DNA of 58,938 nt from CAZPHU01 sp964419255. Its GTDB lineage: Bacteria > Fibrobacterota > Chitinivibrionia > Chitinivibrionales > CAYFVL01. The stretch covers positions 1 through 58,938 of the forward strand of contig CAYQOU010000022.1 of assembly GCA_964419255.1 (NCBI GenBank), in the 5' to 3' direction. Each line of letters starts with the position of its first letter. Position 1 is the first letter of the stretch. Position numbers and translations under genes: made by a program. The notes beneath the pieces are model-generated. The model made no database searches. It was not told the DNA's origin and saw nothing but the letters and a program-made list of their open reading frames with translations. Positions 9,377-18,241 of this stretch are shown in pieces.

Positions 9377-11194
9377 ATGGATATCGGTGCGCGTATACAT
9401 GGAAGAAGGGGAAAGTTTACGGTGTGGGCACCTCTGCATGAATCGGTCGAGCTTAAGATAACGCATCCCCGGGAGCGGATTGTGGAGATGCAGCGTGATG
9501 AAATGGGGTATTGGCATGTGGAGCTTGATGACATACCATCGACGCTCCATTATCTGTATCGTATAAATCACGACAAGGCATGGCCCGATCCTGTTTCATT
9601 TTATCAACCAAATGGTGTTCACCACGAGTCGGCAGTTGTCGATCATGGACGGTTTGAGTGGGCCGACCTGCTTTGGGAGGGAATACCCTTAGAGCAGATG
9701 ATTTTCTATGAGCTTCACATCGGCACCTTTACACCTCAGGGGACTTTTGAGGGGGTAATCGAAAGAATTGACTATCTGAAAGATCTGGGCATCACTGCAA
9801 TAGAGCTTCTTCCCGTAGCGCAGTTTCCCGGTCAGCGCAACTGGGGCTATGATGGTGTCTATCCGTATGCGGTGCAGGCAAGCTACGGTGGTCCGGACGG
9901 TTTAAAGCAGCTGGTTGATGCCTGTCACCGAAAGGGCCTGGCGGTGGTTTTGGATGTCGTGTACAATCATCTGGGTCCGGAGGGCAACTATCTGAGCATG
10001 TTTGCACCCTATTTCACCGACAAATATCAGACTCCCTGGGGAAGTGCGGTCAACTATGATGACACATACTGCTATGGGGTAAGAGAGTACGTTATTCAAA
10101 ACGCATTGTACTGGCTTGACTATTATCATATGGATGCTCTGAGATTGGATGCGGTGCATGGAATATACGACACGGGGGCCAGGCATATCCTTGAAGAGCT
10201 TGCCTGCCGGGTAAAGGCGTTTGGACAGGAGAACAACCGCACACGCTATCTTATCGCCGAGAGCGATTTGAATGATACACGTCTTATTCGCCACCCTGAA
10301 AAGGGGGGCTACGGGTTGGATGCTCAATGGAGTGATGATTTTCATCACGCGGTGCATGCGATTGTTACCGGTGAACGGGGCGGCTATTATAAAGATTTCG
10401 GATCACTGGAGGATGTGGTAAAGGCGGTAAATTGCGGGTTTGTGTATGACTGGCGGTATTCCGAACACAGGAAGCGATACCACGGAAACTCTGCTAGAGA
10501 TTTACCGCCTGCTCATATGGTGGTGTGCACGCAGAATCACGATCAGGTGGGAAACCGTATGATGGGGGATCGTATCTCGACGCTGGTCTCCTTTGAGGCA
10601 CAGAAGCTTATAGCCGCTGCGCTGATTTTATCTCCCTATCAGCCACTACTTTTCATGGGGCAGGAATATGGGGAGACCGCACCATTTCTCTACTTTATCG
10701 ATCACAACGATCCGGACCTGGTAGAAGCTGTTCGAGAGGGACGCAAGCGGGAGTTTTCGTCTTTTGCCTGGGATCAGGAACCACCCGATCCCGATTCACC
10801 TCAGACGTATGAACAATGCAAACTCAGATGGGGCAGTATCGATGATGCCGGGCATGCCGCTATGCTTGCCTGGCACAGGCAACTGTTATCTGTACGCAGG
10901 CAAAATCTTGCCTTTCAGGGGGTGTTGCGGGAGCAGGCCTGGGCACGAAAGATCGGAGAAGAGGCGATGGCGATTTTTCGGTGTAACAAGGGGGCATGTG
11001 CAATCGCTCTTCTGAATTTTGGCAAACAGGCGACAGATGTCCGGTTTCCGTATGAAAAACAGGGGCGGCTGTTGCTTGACTCCTGTGAACGGAAGTGGCT
11101 TGGGGATGGCTCTTGTCTGCCCGAATCGGCCGCTCCCGGCCAACGGGTGAGTGTGTCGGCAGAAAGCTTGGCTTTATTTATCGCGGAGGGATAA
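9377..11194 (+). CDS. treZ: TreZ: maltooligosyltrehalose trehalohydrolase
   Basis: TreZ releases trehalose from maltooligosyl trehalose (EC 3.2.1.141), the second step of the TreY-TreZ route. The N-terminal domain (GRRGKFTVWAP) and GH13_10 barrel are recognisable. The nucleophile is Asp258 in ALRLDAVHGIYD and the acid/base Glu295 in LIAESDLND; RNWGYDGVYPYA is a further family signature. The start at 9377 is favoured because GAAAGGA lies about six bases before it; in-frame ATGs at 9356 and 9371 have poorer spacing. The GH57 gene follows after only 7 bases, and treY overlaps that gene, so treZ-GH57-treY form one translational unit. Confidence 0.93.
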   Translation: MDIGARIHGRRGKFTVWAPLHESVELKITHPRERIVEMQRDEMGYWHVELDDIPSTLHYLYRINHDKAWPDPVSFYQPNGVHHESAVVDHGRFEWADLLWEGIPLEQMIFYELHIGTFTPQGTFEGVIERIDYLKDLGITAIELLPVAQFPGQRNWGYDGVYPYAVQASYGGPDGLKQLVDACHRKGLAVVLDVVYNHLGPEGNYLSMFAPYFTDKYQTPWGSAVNYDDTYCYGVREYVIQNALYWLDYYHMDALRLDAVHGIYDTGARHILEELACRVKAFGQENNRTRYLIAESDLNDTRLIRHPEKGGYGLDAQWSDDFHHAVHAIVTGERGGYYKDFGSLEDVVKAVNCGFVYDWRYSEHRKRYHGNSARDLPPAHMVVCTQNHDQVGNRMMGDRISTLVSFEAQKLIAAALILSPYQPLLFMGQEYGETAPFLYFIDHNDPDLVEAVREGRKREFSSFAWDQEPPDPDSPQTYEQCKLRWGSIDDAGHAAMLAWHRQLLSVRRQNLAFQGVLREQAWARKIGEEAMAIFRCNKGACAIALLNFGKQATDVRFPYEKQGRLLLDSCERKWLGDGSCLPESAAPGQRVSVSAESLALFIAEG

Positions 11195-11201
11195 GATTCG
11201 C

Positions 11202-13634
11202 ATGGACCGATATATATGCATTCACGGACATTTCTATCAGCCTCCTCGCGAAAACGCATGGCTGGAGGAGGTGGAGCTGCAGGATTCGGCATTTCCCTAT
11301 CACGACTGGAATCAGAGAATAACAGCCGAATGCTACGGCGCAAACACGGCTTCCCGTATCCTCAATGTGGATCGAAAGATTATCGATATTGTAAATAATT
11401 ACGCTTACATGAGCTTTAATTTCGGCCCAACCCTGTTGAGCTGGATTCAGCGTAACGAACCGGATGTTTACACCGGGATAATTGACGCCGATCATAGGAG
11501 CAGGGCGAGTTTTTCGGGACACGGGGCGGCGCTTGCGCAGTGCTACAATCACATCATAATGCCTCTTGCCAACTCTCGCGATAAGCGGACGCAGGTGATA
11601 TGGGGGATAGAGGATTTCCGCTATCGATTTGAAAGAGAGCCGGAGGGGATGTGGCTTGCGGAAACGGCAGTTGATATAGAAACGCTGGAGATTATGGCGG
11701 AGCAGGGTATACGCTTTACGATCCTTGCCCCGCATCAGGCGAAAAGATTCAGGCCGATAGGTGACCACAACTGGATTGATCTTAATGACAGTTACAAGAT
11801 CGATCCACGCCGGGCATATCGGTGTAACTTATCTTCAGGGCGATCAATCGCACTGTTTTTCTATGACGGGCCTATTGCACAGGATCTGGCGTTTTCGAAG
11901 CTGCTGGACAATGGAGAGGCTCTGGCGGGCAGGTTGATGGATGCCTTCGATACAAATCCGGAGGAGCCACAGTTAACTCACATCGCTACAGATGGTGAGA
12001 CATATGGTCATCACCATAAGCACGGTGACATGGCATTAGCCTACTGTCTACACCATATCAAATCCAACAATTTGGCCAGACTGACAATCTATGCAGAGTT
12101 TCTGGATAAGGAGCCGCCGCGATATGAAGCCGAAATAATTGAGAAATCATCGTGGAGCTGTATTCACGGAATAGAGCGCTGGCGGTCCAACTGCGGGTGC
12201 AACTCCGGAATGAAAGGCGGATGGCACCAGATGTGGCGTGCGCCGCTTCGTGCGGCCCTGGACTGGCTGCGAGATAACCTTATCGAGATATTCGAACACA
12301 AGAGCCGGGGACTGCTTACCGACCCCTGGGCGGCTCGGGACAGGTATATCGATATAGTGCTCAGACGTTGCGATGAAGCGATTGAGCAGTTTATTCAACG
12401 GTGTGCGGCCAGACAACTTTCTGACGAGGAAAAATCTGCCGTCCTGAAGCTATGCGAAATGCAGCGTAATGCAATGCTGATGTATACCAGTTGTGGGTGG
12501 TTTTTCGATGAAGTTACCGGAATCGAGACCGTGCAGGTGATGCAGTATGCGGCCAGGGCCATACAGCTTGCGCATGACGTAAGCGGAATGGAGCTGGAAA
12601 AATCATTTATCACTCTGCTGAAAAGAGCTCCGAGTAATATAAAAGAGTTTGGCGATGCCGCATACGCATACGAAAAATTTGTCAAGCCGGTGGCGCTCGA
12701 TCTGATTCGAGTTGGAGCCCATTATGCCGTATCGTCAATTTTTACGGATTATGGCAAATGTGTCGATTTGTACTCCTACCGTGCCGAAAAGCTACAATAC
12801 CTGCGCTTACGGTCGGGAAAGCAGAGTCTGGCGGTGGGGGTTGTGAAGGTGCATTCAAAGATCACCGGCGATGCAAAGACCACAGCCTTTGCACTCCTTC
12901 ATCTGGGAGATCATAATTTCATCGGCGGGGGGGGGGAATATTCCGATATCGTAAAATTCGATCAGTTGAAGCAGCAGATACATGAGGCTTTTTCACGCAG
13001 TGATATTGCTGCCTGTGTTGTTTTGATAGATCGATTCTTCAATCAGAGAAACTACTCCTTATGGCATTTGTTTAAGGATGAACAGCGAAAAATACTCGAT
13101 ATTATTCTGGCCTCACGACTATCGGATGCCGAGGCGTCCTTCCGTCAGCTTAATCAATACAACTATTCATTGCTTCATGCCATGCGCGAAATGCATGTGC
13201 CGCTTCCGCGGTTATTGCAAATGAGCGTAGAAATTGCGATCAATCAGGATCTCATGCGTTTAGTAAACGAGGAGCCCACCGATCTGGTGCAGCTGCGTGG
13301 AACCATCGAGGAGGTGGAGAAATGGTCCGTTGCCGTTGATCGGTTGCGTCTGGAGTATGCGGTGAGTCAAAAGGTAAACACATACGTTGAAAGGCTTGCC
13401 GATGACACGGACAACATAGCTATCCTTGACACTACGGGCTCTTTTCTCGAAGTGCTTTCACCATTGAAATTGAACCTGGATTTGTGGAAGGCGGAAAACA
13501 CCTTCTTTGCAATAAGTAAAACCGTGTACAACCAGAAGTCCACTCTCGCCCAAAACGGGGATGAGATCGCGGGAAAGTGGTTGACCCTTTTTACTACACT
13601 TGGACAGTATCTGGATGTGAGGTTTGAAAGATGA
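11202..13634 (+). CDS. GH57-family enzyme with DUF3536 C-terminal domain
   Basis: The 810-residue protein starts MDRYICIHGHFYQPPRENAW, the GH57 motif 1. Motif 3 is PEGMWLAETAVD, with Glu154 as the expected nucleophile; motif 4 is IATDGETYGHH, with Asp264 as the expected acid/base. The rest of the protein (~300-810) corresponds to DUF3536, which has no known activity. GH57 enzymes include amylases, 4-alpha-glucanotransferases, branching enzymes and amylopullulanases. Its place between treZ and treY, with no treX/glgX debranching gene in the window, suggests it prepares linear chains for TreY, but that is inference. The start at 11202 is set by GGAGGG within the end of treZ; the ORF overlaps treY by four bases (ATGA). 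Confidence 0.85.
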   Translation: MDRYICIHGHFYQPPRENAWLEEVELQDSAFPYHDWNQRITAECYGANTASRILNVDRKIIDIVNNYAYMSFNFGPTLLSWIQRNEPDVYTGIIDADHRSRASFSGHGAALAQCYNHIIMPLANSRDKRTQVIWGIEDFRYRFEREPEGMWLAETAVDIETLEIMAEQGIRFTILAPHQAKRFRPIGDHNWIDLNDSYKIDPRRAYRCNLSSGRSIALFFYDGPIAQDLAFSKLLDNGEALAGRLMDAFDTNPEEPQLTHIATDGETYGHHHKHGDMALAYCLHHIKSNNLARLTIYAEFLDKEPPRYEAEIIEKSSWSCIHGIERWRSNCGCNSGMKGGWHQMWRAPLRAALDWLRDNLIEIFEHKSRGLLTDPWAARDRYIDIVLRRCDEAIEQFIQRCAARQLSDEEKSAVLKLCEMQRNAMLMYTSCGWFFDEVTGIETVQVMQYAARAIQLAHDVSGMELEKSFITLLKRAPSNIKEFGDAAYAYEKFVKPVALDLIRVGAHYAVSSIFTDYGKCVDLYSYRAEKLQYLRLRSGKQSLAVGVVKVHSKITGDAKTTAFALLHLGDHNFIGGGGEYSDIVKFDQLKQQIHEAFSRSDIAACVVLIDRFFNQRNYSLWHLFKDEQRKILDIILASRLSDAEASFRQLNQYNYSLLHAMREMHVPLPRLLQMSVEIAINQDLMRLVNEEPTDLVQLRGTIEEVEKWSVAVDRLRLEYAVSQKVNTYVERLADDTDNIAILDTTGSFLEVLSPLKLNLDLWKAENTFFAISKTVYNQKSTLAQNGDEIAGKWLTLFTTLGQYLDVRFER

Positions 13635-16438
13635 ATGTGCCCAATGCAACGTACCGATTACAATTTTCCAAAGATTTTACTTTCAGAGATGCCGAGCGCA
13701 TCGTGTTTTATCTGGCACAGTTGGGAGTGTCACATATATATGCTTCGCCTGTTTTCAAGGCTGCGCCGCAAAGCATGCATGGCTATGATGTGGTTGATTC
13801 CAACCAGATAAATCCCGAGCTGGGGACACCGGAGCAATTTGATTCACTTCTGGATTTGGTTCATCGAAGAGACATGTTCTGGCTTCAGGACATAGTACCC
13901 AACCATATGGCATATGCACGGGAAAACCCGATGCTTATGGACCTGCTGGAAAAAGGGGAATATTCCCGATTCTATACATTCTTCGATGCCAATCCGCATC
14001 ACTCTTCGGAGATGCTTCAACATCAGCTGTTGGCTCCCTTTCTGGGCAAATTTTACGCCGATTCGCTGGAGTCGGGTGAGATTGCTTTACGATACGACCA
14101 GTTCGGGCTATCTGTTACCTACTATGATCATCGATATCCTTTAAAGCTCGATACGTACCCGGATGTGTTTTTGACAAACTTTGAACAGCTGGAGCAGGCG
14201 TTGGGAAATGAAAGTCCGGACCTGATCAAATATATCGGAATGGTAGAACTGTTCCGATCATTTGATGCGCAAGGAAATGGTGACCAAAGCTACGATCAGA
14301 CCGGACACGCAAAAGCTATGCTATGGCGTCTGTACACGGACAACGAAATCATACGTTTCCACATCGAGGGGATATTGGAGAAGTTTAATGGTGTTGCCGG
14401 CGATGCCGATAGTTTCGACATTCTCGATGATCTTCTGTCAAAGCAGATCTTCCGTCTATCTTTTTGGAAAGTTGCCTCGGAGGAAATCAATTACCGCCGG
14501 TTTTTCAGCATAAACAATCTTATTTGCCTGAGGCAGGAAGACAGCGAAGTTTTCGATTATACCCACAAACTGATCCGGGACTATGTTCAGCAGGGAAAAT
14601 GGGACGGGTTGCGGGTTGACCATATCGATGGACTGTACAATCCCGGCGCATATCTTAAGTGGCTTCGTGGGCTGGCTGGTGAAAGGTATATCACGGTCGA
14701 AAAGATCCTGAGCGAAAATGAGCGGCTTCCCCGCGACTGGCCGGTGTCAGGCACAACAGGATACGACTTTGTAAACCTCGTGAATGGTATTTTCTGTCGG
14801 AAGGAACGGCAGAATGACTTCGTAAAGCTGTATTACAAATTCACCCAGCTGCACACCCCGTATACTAACCTGGTTACAGATAAGAAAAGACTTATCATCG
14901 GCAAGCATATGGCGGGAGATATCGATAATATCGCACATATCATGATGAAGGTAGCAAGTCGCGACCGGTATGGCAGGGACATAACCCTGTATGGTCTGAA
15001 ACGTGGTCTGGTGGAAATAATGGCTCATTTCCCCATATACCGTACATATGTGACGCCGGAGCATGCACGTGATGAGGATCGGGAGTACATAGGACGTGCA
15101 TATGACAGCGCACTGTCTGAATCACCTGGTCTCATACACGAGCTGGATTTCATAAAAAAGTTTCTTCTTCTTAAATTTAACGGTAAGGAGCTTACGAAAG
15201 AGGAAATCAATCTGGTCTATCATTTTATCATGCGTTTTCAGCAGTTTACCGGTCCGCTTATGGCAAAGGGATATGAAGATACTGTGCTGTACATATACAA
15301 CAAGCTCATTTCGCTCAACGAGGTCGGGGGAAATCCGGCAGGTTTTGGCTATTCCATGCAGGAGTTCCATTCGTTTTGTGAGGATCGGAAAAAAGACTGG
15401 CCGCACACGATGAACGCCAGCTCCACGCACGATACAAAGCGGTCTGAGGATGTACGCGCGCGTATAAATGTACTATCCGAGCTTCCTCGTGAATGGCGTC
15501 AACACCTAAAACTCTGGACTCGTCTAAATCGGGGAAAAAAGGCAAAAGGCACGGATGGTGAATATATGCCCGATTACAATGATGAATACATGATCTATCA
15601 GACCTTGCTAGGTGCTTATCCGTTCAGTCAACCGGGAGGCGAATCCTTTACGAATCGGATGAAGGAATATATCGTTAAAGCTGTGAGGGAAGCCAAAGTC
15701 CACACTGCCTGGATCAAGCCTGACATGGAATACGAAAATGCATGCGTCGAATTTGTTGAAGCCTTACTGAAAAACGGTGAGGAGAACCGGTTTCTTGTCG
15801 ATTTCCTGTCTTTTCAGCAAAGAATCGCCCGATACGGTATATGGAACAGTCTTTCTCAACTCGTGATTAAATTGACAGCCCCGGGGGTGCCCGATTTCTA
15901 TCAGGGTTCGGAGCTTTGGGATCTGAGCCTGGTTGATCCTGACAACCGGCGGTCGATCGATTTCACCAAACGTGAGGCCTTGCTTCGTGATGTGGTCCAA
16001 AAGCTTGAGAACGAGGGTCAAAATGCCTTACAGGAGTTTATCGAAAATAGGATAGATGGTCGGATAAAGATGTTTCTCAGTTATAAAACACTCCATACCC
16101 GACGCACGTTCTCTTCCGTGTTTGAAAACGGTTCCTATGAACCGATCCGTGTCACCGGAAGGTACCGTGATTCGGTGATTGCATATATGCGTCGATACGA
16201 TTCCAAGGCAGTTCTTGTAGTAGCACCACGATTTCTTACTTCGATCATCTCAGAAAACGATACTCCAATGGGAGAGATCTGGGCCAATACCGCGCTGGCT
16301 TTACCGATTGGACTAAAAGCATCTGAGTGGCATAATCAATTAACCGATCAGGTGCTGACCGGTAGCCGCCAGTTGCTGTTGGCACAACTGTTGGCAGATT
16401 TCCCGGTTGCAATCTTGTCGGTAACGCTGCAAAAATGA
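13631..16438 (+). CDS. treY: TreY: maltooligosyltrehalose synthase
   Basis: TreY rearranges the reducing-end alpha-1,4 bond of maltooligosaccharides to alpha-1,1 (EC 5.4.99.15). The 935-residue length fits the family. The N-terminus (NATYRLQFSKDFTFRDAE) and the LGVSHIYASPVFKA and HGYDVVD segments are characteristic of TreY. The nucleophile is Asp330 in GLRVDHIDGLYNP and the acid/base Glu357 in ITVEKIL. The ATG overlaps the stop of the GH57 gene (ATGA), implying translational coupling. It is the last gene of the alpha-glucan block. Together with TreZ it turns glucan back into trehalose, the substrate of TreS. Confidence 0.95.
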   Translation: MNVPNATYRLQFSKDFTFRDAERIVFYLAQLGVSHIYASPVFKAAPQSMHGYDVVDSNQINPELGTPEQFDSLLDLVHRRDMFWLQDIVPNHMAYARENPMLMDLLEKGEYSRFYTFFDANPHHSSEMLQHQLLAPFLGKFYADSLESGEIALRYDQFGLSVTYYDHRYPLKLDTYPDVFLTNFEQLEQALGNESPDLIKYIGMVELFRSFDAQGNGDQSYDQTGHAKAMLWRLYTDNEIIRFHIEGILEKFNGVAGDADSFDILDDLLSKQIFRLSFWKVASEEINYRRFFSINNLICLRQEDSEVFDYTHKLIRDYVQQGKWDGLRVDHIDGLYNPGAYLKWLRGLAGERYITVEKILSENERLPRDWPVSGTTGYDFVNLVNGIFCRKERQNDFVKLYYKFTQLHTPYTNLVTDKKRLIIGKHMAGDIDNIAHIMMKVASRDRYGRDITLYGLKRGLVEIMAHFPIYRTYVTPEHARDEDREYIGRAYDSALSESPGLIHELDFIKKFLLLKFNGKELTKEEINLVYHFIMRFQQFTGPLMAKGYEDTVLYIYNKLISLNEVGGNPAGFGYSMQEFHSFCEDRKKDWPHTMNASSTHDTKRSEDVRARINVLSELPREWRQHLKLWTRLNRGKKAKGTDGEYMPDYNDEYMIYQTLLGAYPFSQPGGESFTNRMKEYIVKAVREAKVHTAWIKPDMEYENACVEFVEALLKNGEENRFLVDFLSFQQRIARYGIWNSLSQLVIKLTAPGVPDFYQGSELWDLSLVDPDNRRSIDFTKREALLRDVVQKLENEGQNALQEFIENRIDGRIKMFLSYKTLHTRRTFSSVFENGSYEPIRVTGRYRDSVIAYMRRYDSKAVLVVAPRFLTSIISENDTPMGEIWANTALALPIGLKASEWHNQLTDQVLTGSRQLLLAQLLADFPVAILSVTLQK

Positions 16439-16954
16439 GAACATGATTGAAACCGGAAAAAAAATGCAATACCCAAAGAATGCCACGATTTCATCAATCC
16501 TTCTTCATACAAGGTTTTACCCCGGGAAAAAAGGGGTAGAAATGGTGTTTGATCGTTTTATTTAGATGTAAGAGAGACGTTGTGAATCCCGTCTTAAGGG
16601 GTGAAATTCAAGGGGCAAATATTATCATCGCCCCATGTGCGCACATTCGGTACAAAATGTGTGTAACAGGTATCAAGAGTTATGGCGGGAATCGTAAGTC
16701 ACGGATATCCACACTGGCAAATCAAAGGTGGACATATATCAGAAAGCTGTAGACAGTGGAATGCAGAAATTGAAGAAATTAAACTTGTTCGGACGTCGTC
16801 CACAGAACCTGGGGCTCTCCCCCCGGCTCACTGATTTCGCCAACGCCGGCTCGGGAGGATGTCTCCATAAACGTGTTCTCGTTTAATGAAAACGAATATA
16901 ATGAGCAGAAAGTGGCATCTTTTTCGGACATAAGGCTCATATCTAGAGCCTTTC
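16439..16954. other. 516-base region between convergent operons
   Basis: No convincing gene lies here; a 67-codon plus frame (16549-16752) has no ribosome site or family resemblance. A weak hairpin (TACCCC/GGGGTA, 16518-16538) follows treY. An 18-base segment at 16657-16674 plus a nearby TTATGGCG (16680) recurs, with one mismatch, at 30003-30030. CCGGCTC occurs twice near 16822 and 16848. The region may hold remnants of a small mobile element. Confidence 0.4.
16932..16952. terminator. Hairpin terminator between convergent operons
   Basis: AAGGCTC (16932-16938) pairs perfectly with GAGCCTT (16946-16952) around a 7-base loop. On the plus strand it is followed by TCTT. It sits directly after the stop of the minus-strand GT4 gene and may also end readthrough from treY. 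Confidence 0.5.
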
Positions 16955-18241
16955 TTACAGGTTTTTAGGGTCATTATTACCCGAAAAAGCGGCTCCGGTT
17001 GCCCGTGCCGTATTCATCAGAAGCTCCCACTCGGCATGTATTCTGCGAACCGTGTCCTGCCAAGGTGTTTCTTTGACCGAACCATTTACGAATCTGTCAC
17101 GTACCGATACGCGTTCGTAAATATGCAGTGTCTTGTCCACGCTACGCTCGATCGAGTACTCATCGGCGGTTTTGCGTGCCTGCTGAGACCATTCCCTTCG
17201 CCTGTGCGTATCCATATCTGCAACCTGTATGAGTGCTTCCGAGAACTCATCCTCGTTTTCGTGGAAAAGGAGCCTTCCATTGCGCCCATCCTCGATAACC
17301 TCTCGGATTCCTGTAGCATCGAGTGCTATCACCGGTACCGATGCAGCCATCGCCTCGGCGATCACGATTCCTTGTGTCTCGGTGTGAGAGGTAAACGCAA
17401 ATACGTCCATGGCATGATAGGCATCGGTCAGCCCTTGGCCCTCCAAAAGGCCCGTGAAATGAACACGTGACTGGACTCCTTCTTCCTCAAAAATCATACG
17501 CATTGCTTTTTCGGACGGCCCCGTGCCTACGATGATAAAATGTGCACTCTGTTTCTGTCGGAGAAATCGGCTCAGTGCCCGGCAGAGAAACGTTATGTTT
17601 TTCTCGGGTGCCAGTCTGCTGACAAATCCAACCACAAACGCATGTTCCTCCAAACCCAGACTTTTGCGAAAACCGCTGCCGTCTCCATGGTCAAAATCTC
17701 CCACATCGATGCCGGTTGGTACGACGCTCATGGGACTGCGAACCCCCCGTTCGCGTAAGATGTTTTTCACACTCTCACTGGGGGCGATAACATGGTCGCT
17801 GAGGTTGGCATAACCTGTGGCAAGAGCAGCCACGAAACGCCGCAGCGGCTTGGAATCACCCGGTACGTAGTGGGTGTAGCGTTCGAAGAAAGTATGAAAA
17901 GTAAACACCAGGGGGACATTGAGACTGGCCGAGACACGCAATGCGGTATCTCCCATGAGGAAGGGATGATGAGAATGTATGATATCCGGATCGAACTCCT
18001 CAAGCTTTTTCATCAGTATGCCCGGAACCGGAAGCTTGACCGAAAAATCCGAACCGTTGAAATTTTGAATAGCGGGGAACCGAAATATTCCCGGCTCATG
18101 TTCGGTTGCTCCTTTATACTCCGGAGTAACGATATATACATGGTGTCCCCTCCGTAAATACCGGTCTTTGAATGTCTCGACCGATCGCTCCACTCCGCCG
18201 ATGAATGGTTTATAGGTGTTGGTCATCATCAGGATATTCAT
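16955..18241 (-). CDS. GT4-family glycosyltransferase
   Basis: The 428-residue protein begins MNILMMTNTYKPFIGGVERS, the nucleotide-binding start of GT-B enzymes of the GT4 family. The C-terminal domain carries VGFVSRLAPEKN, VGTGP, FTSHTETQG and the E-x7-E segment (EAMAASVPVIALDATGIREV) of retaining GT4 transferases. The substrate cannot be read from sequence; the closest general look is to alpha-glucosyl/mannosyl lipid or oligosaccharide transferases. The start at 18241 overlaps the stop of the upstream glycosidase gene (ATGA), so the two are translationally coupled. GGAG lies ~8 bases upstream. A role in making a glucoside or glucan processed by the partner hydrolase is possible but inferred. 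Confidence 0.85.
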   Translation of the reverse strand: MNILMMTNTYKPFIGGVERSVETFKDRYLRRGHHVYIVTPEYKGATEHEPGIFRFPAIQNFNGSDFSVKLPVPGILMKKLEEFDPDIIHSHHPFLMGDTALRVSASLNVPLVFTFHTFFERYTHYVPGDSKPLRRFVAALATGYANLSDHVIAPSESVKNILRERGVRSPMSVVPTGIDVGDFDHGDGSGFRKSLGLEEHAFVVGFVSRLAPEKNITFLCRALSRFLRQKQSAHFIIVGTGPSEKAMRMIFEEEGVQSRVHFTGLLEGQGLTDAYHAMDVFAFTSHTETQGIVIAEAMAASVPVIALDATGIREVIEDGRNGRLLFHENEDEFSEALIQVADMDTHRRREWSQQARKTADEYSIERSVDKTLHIYERVSVRDRFVNGSVKETPWQDTVRRIHAEWELLMNTARATGAAFSGNNDPKNL

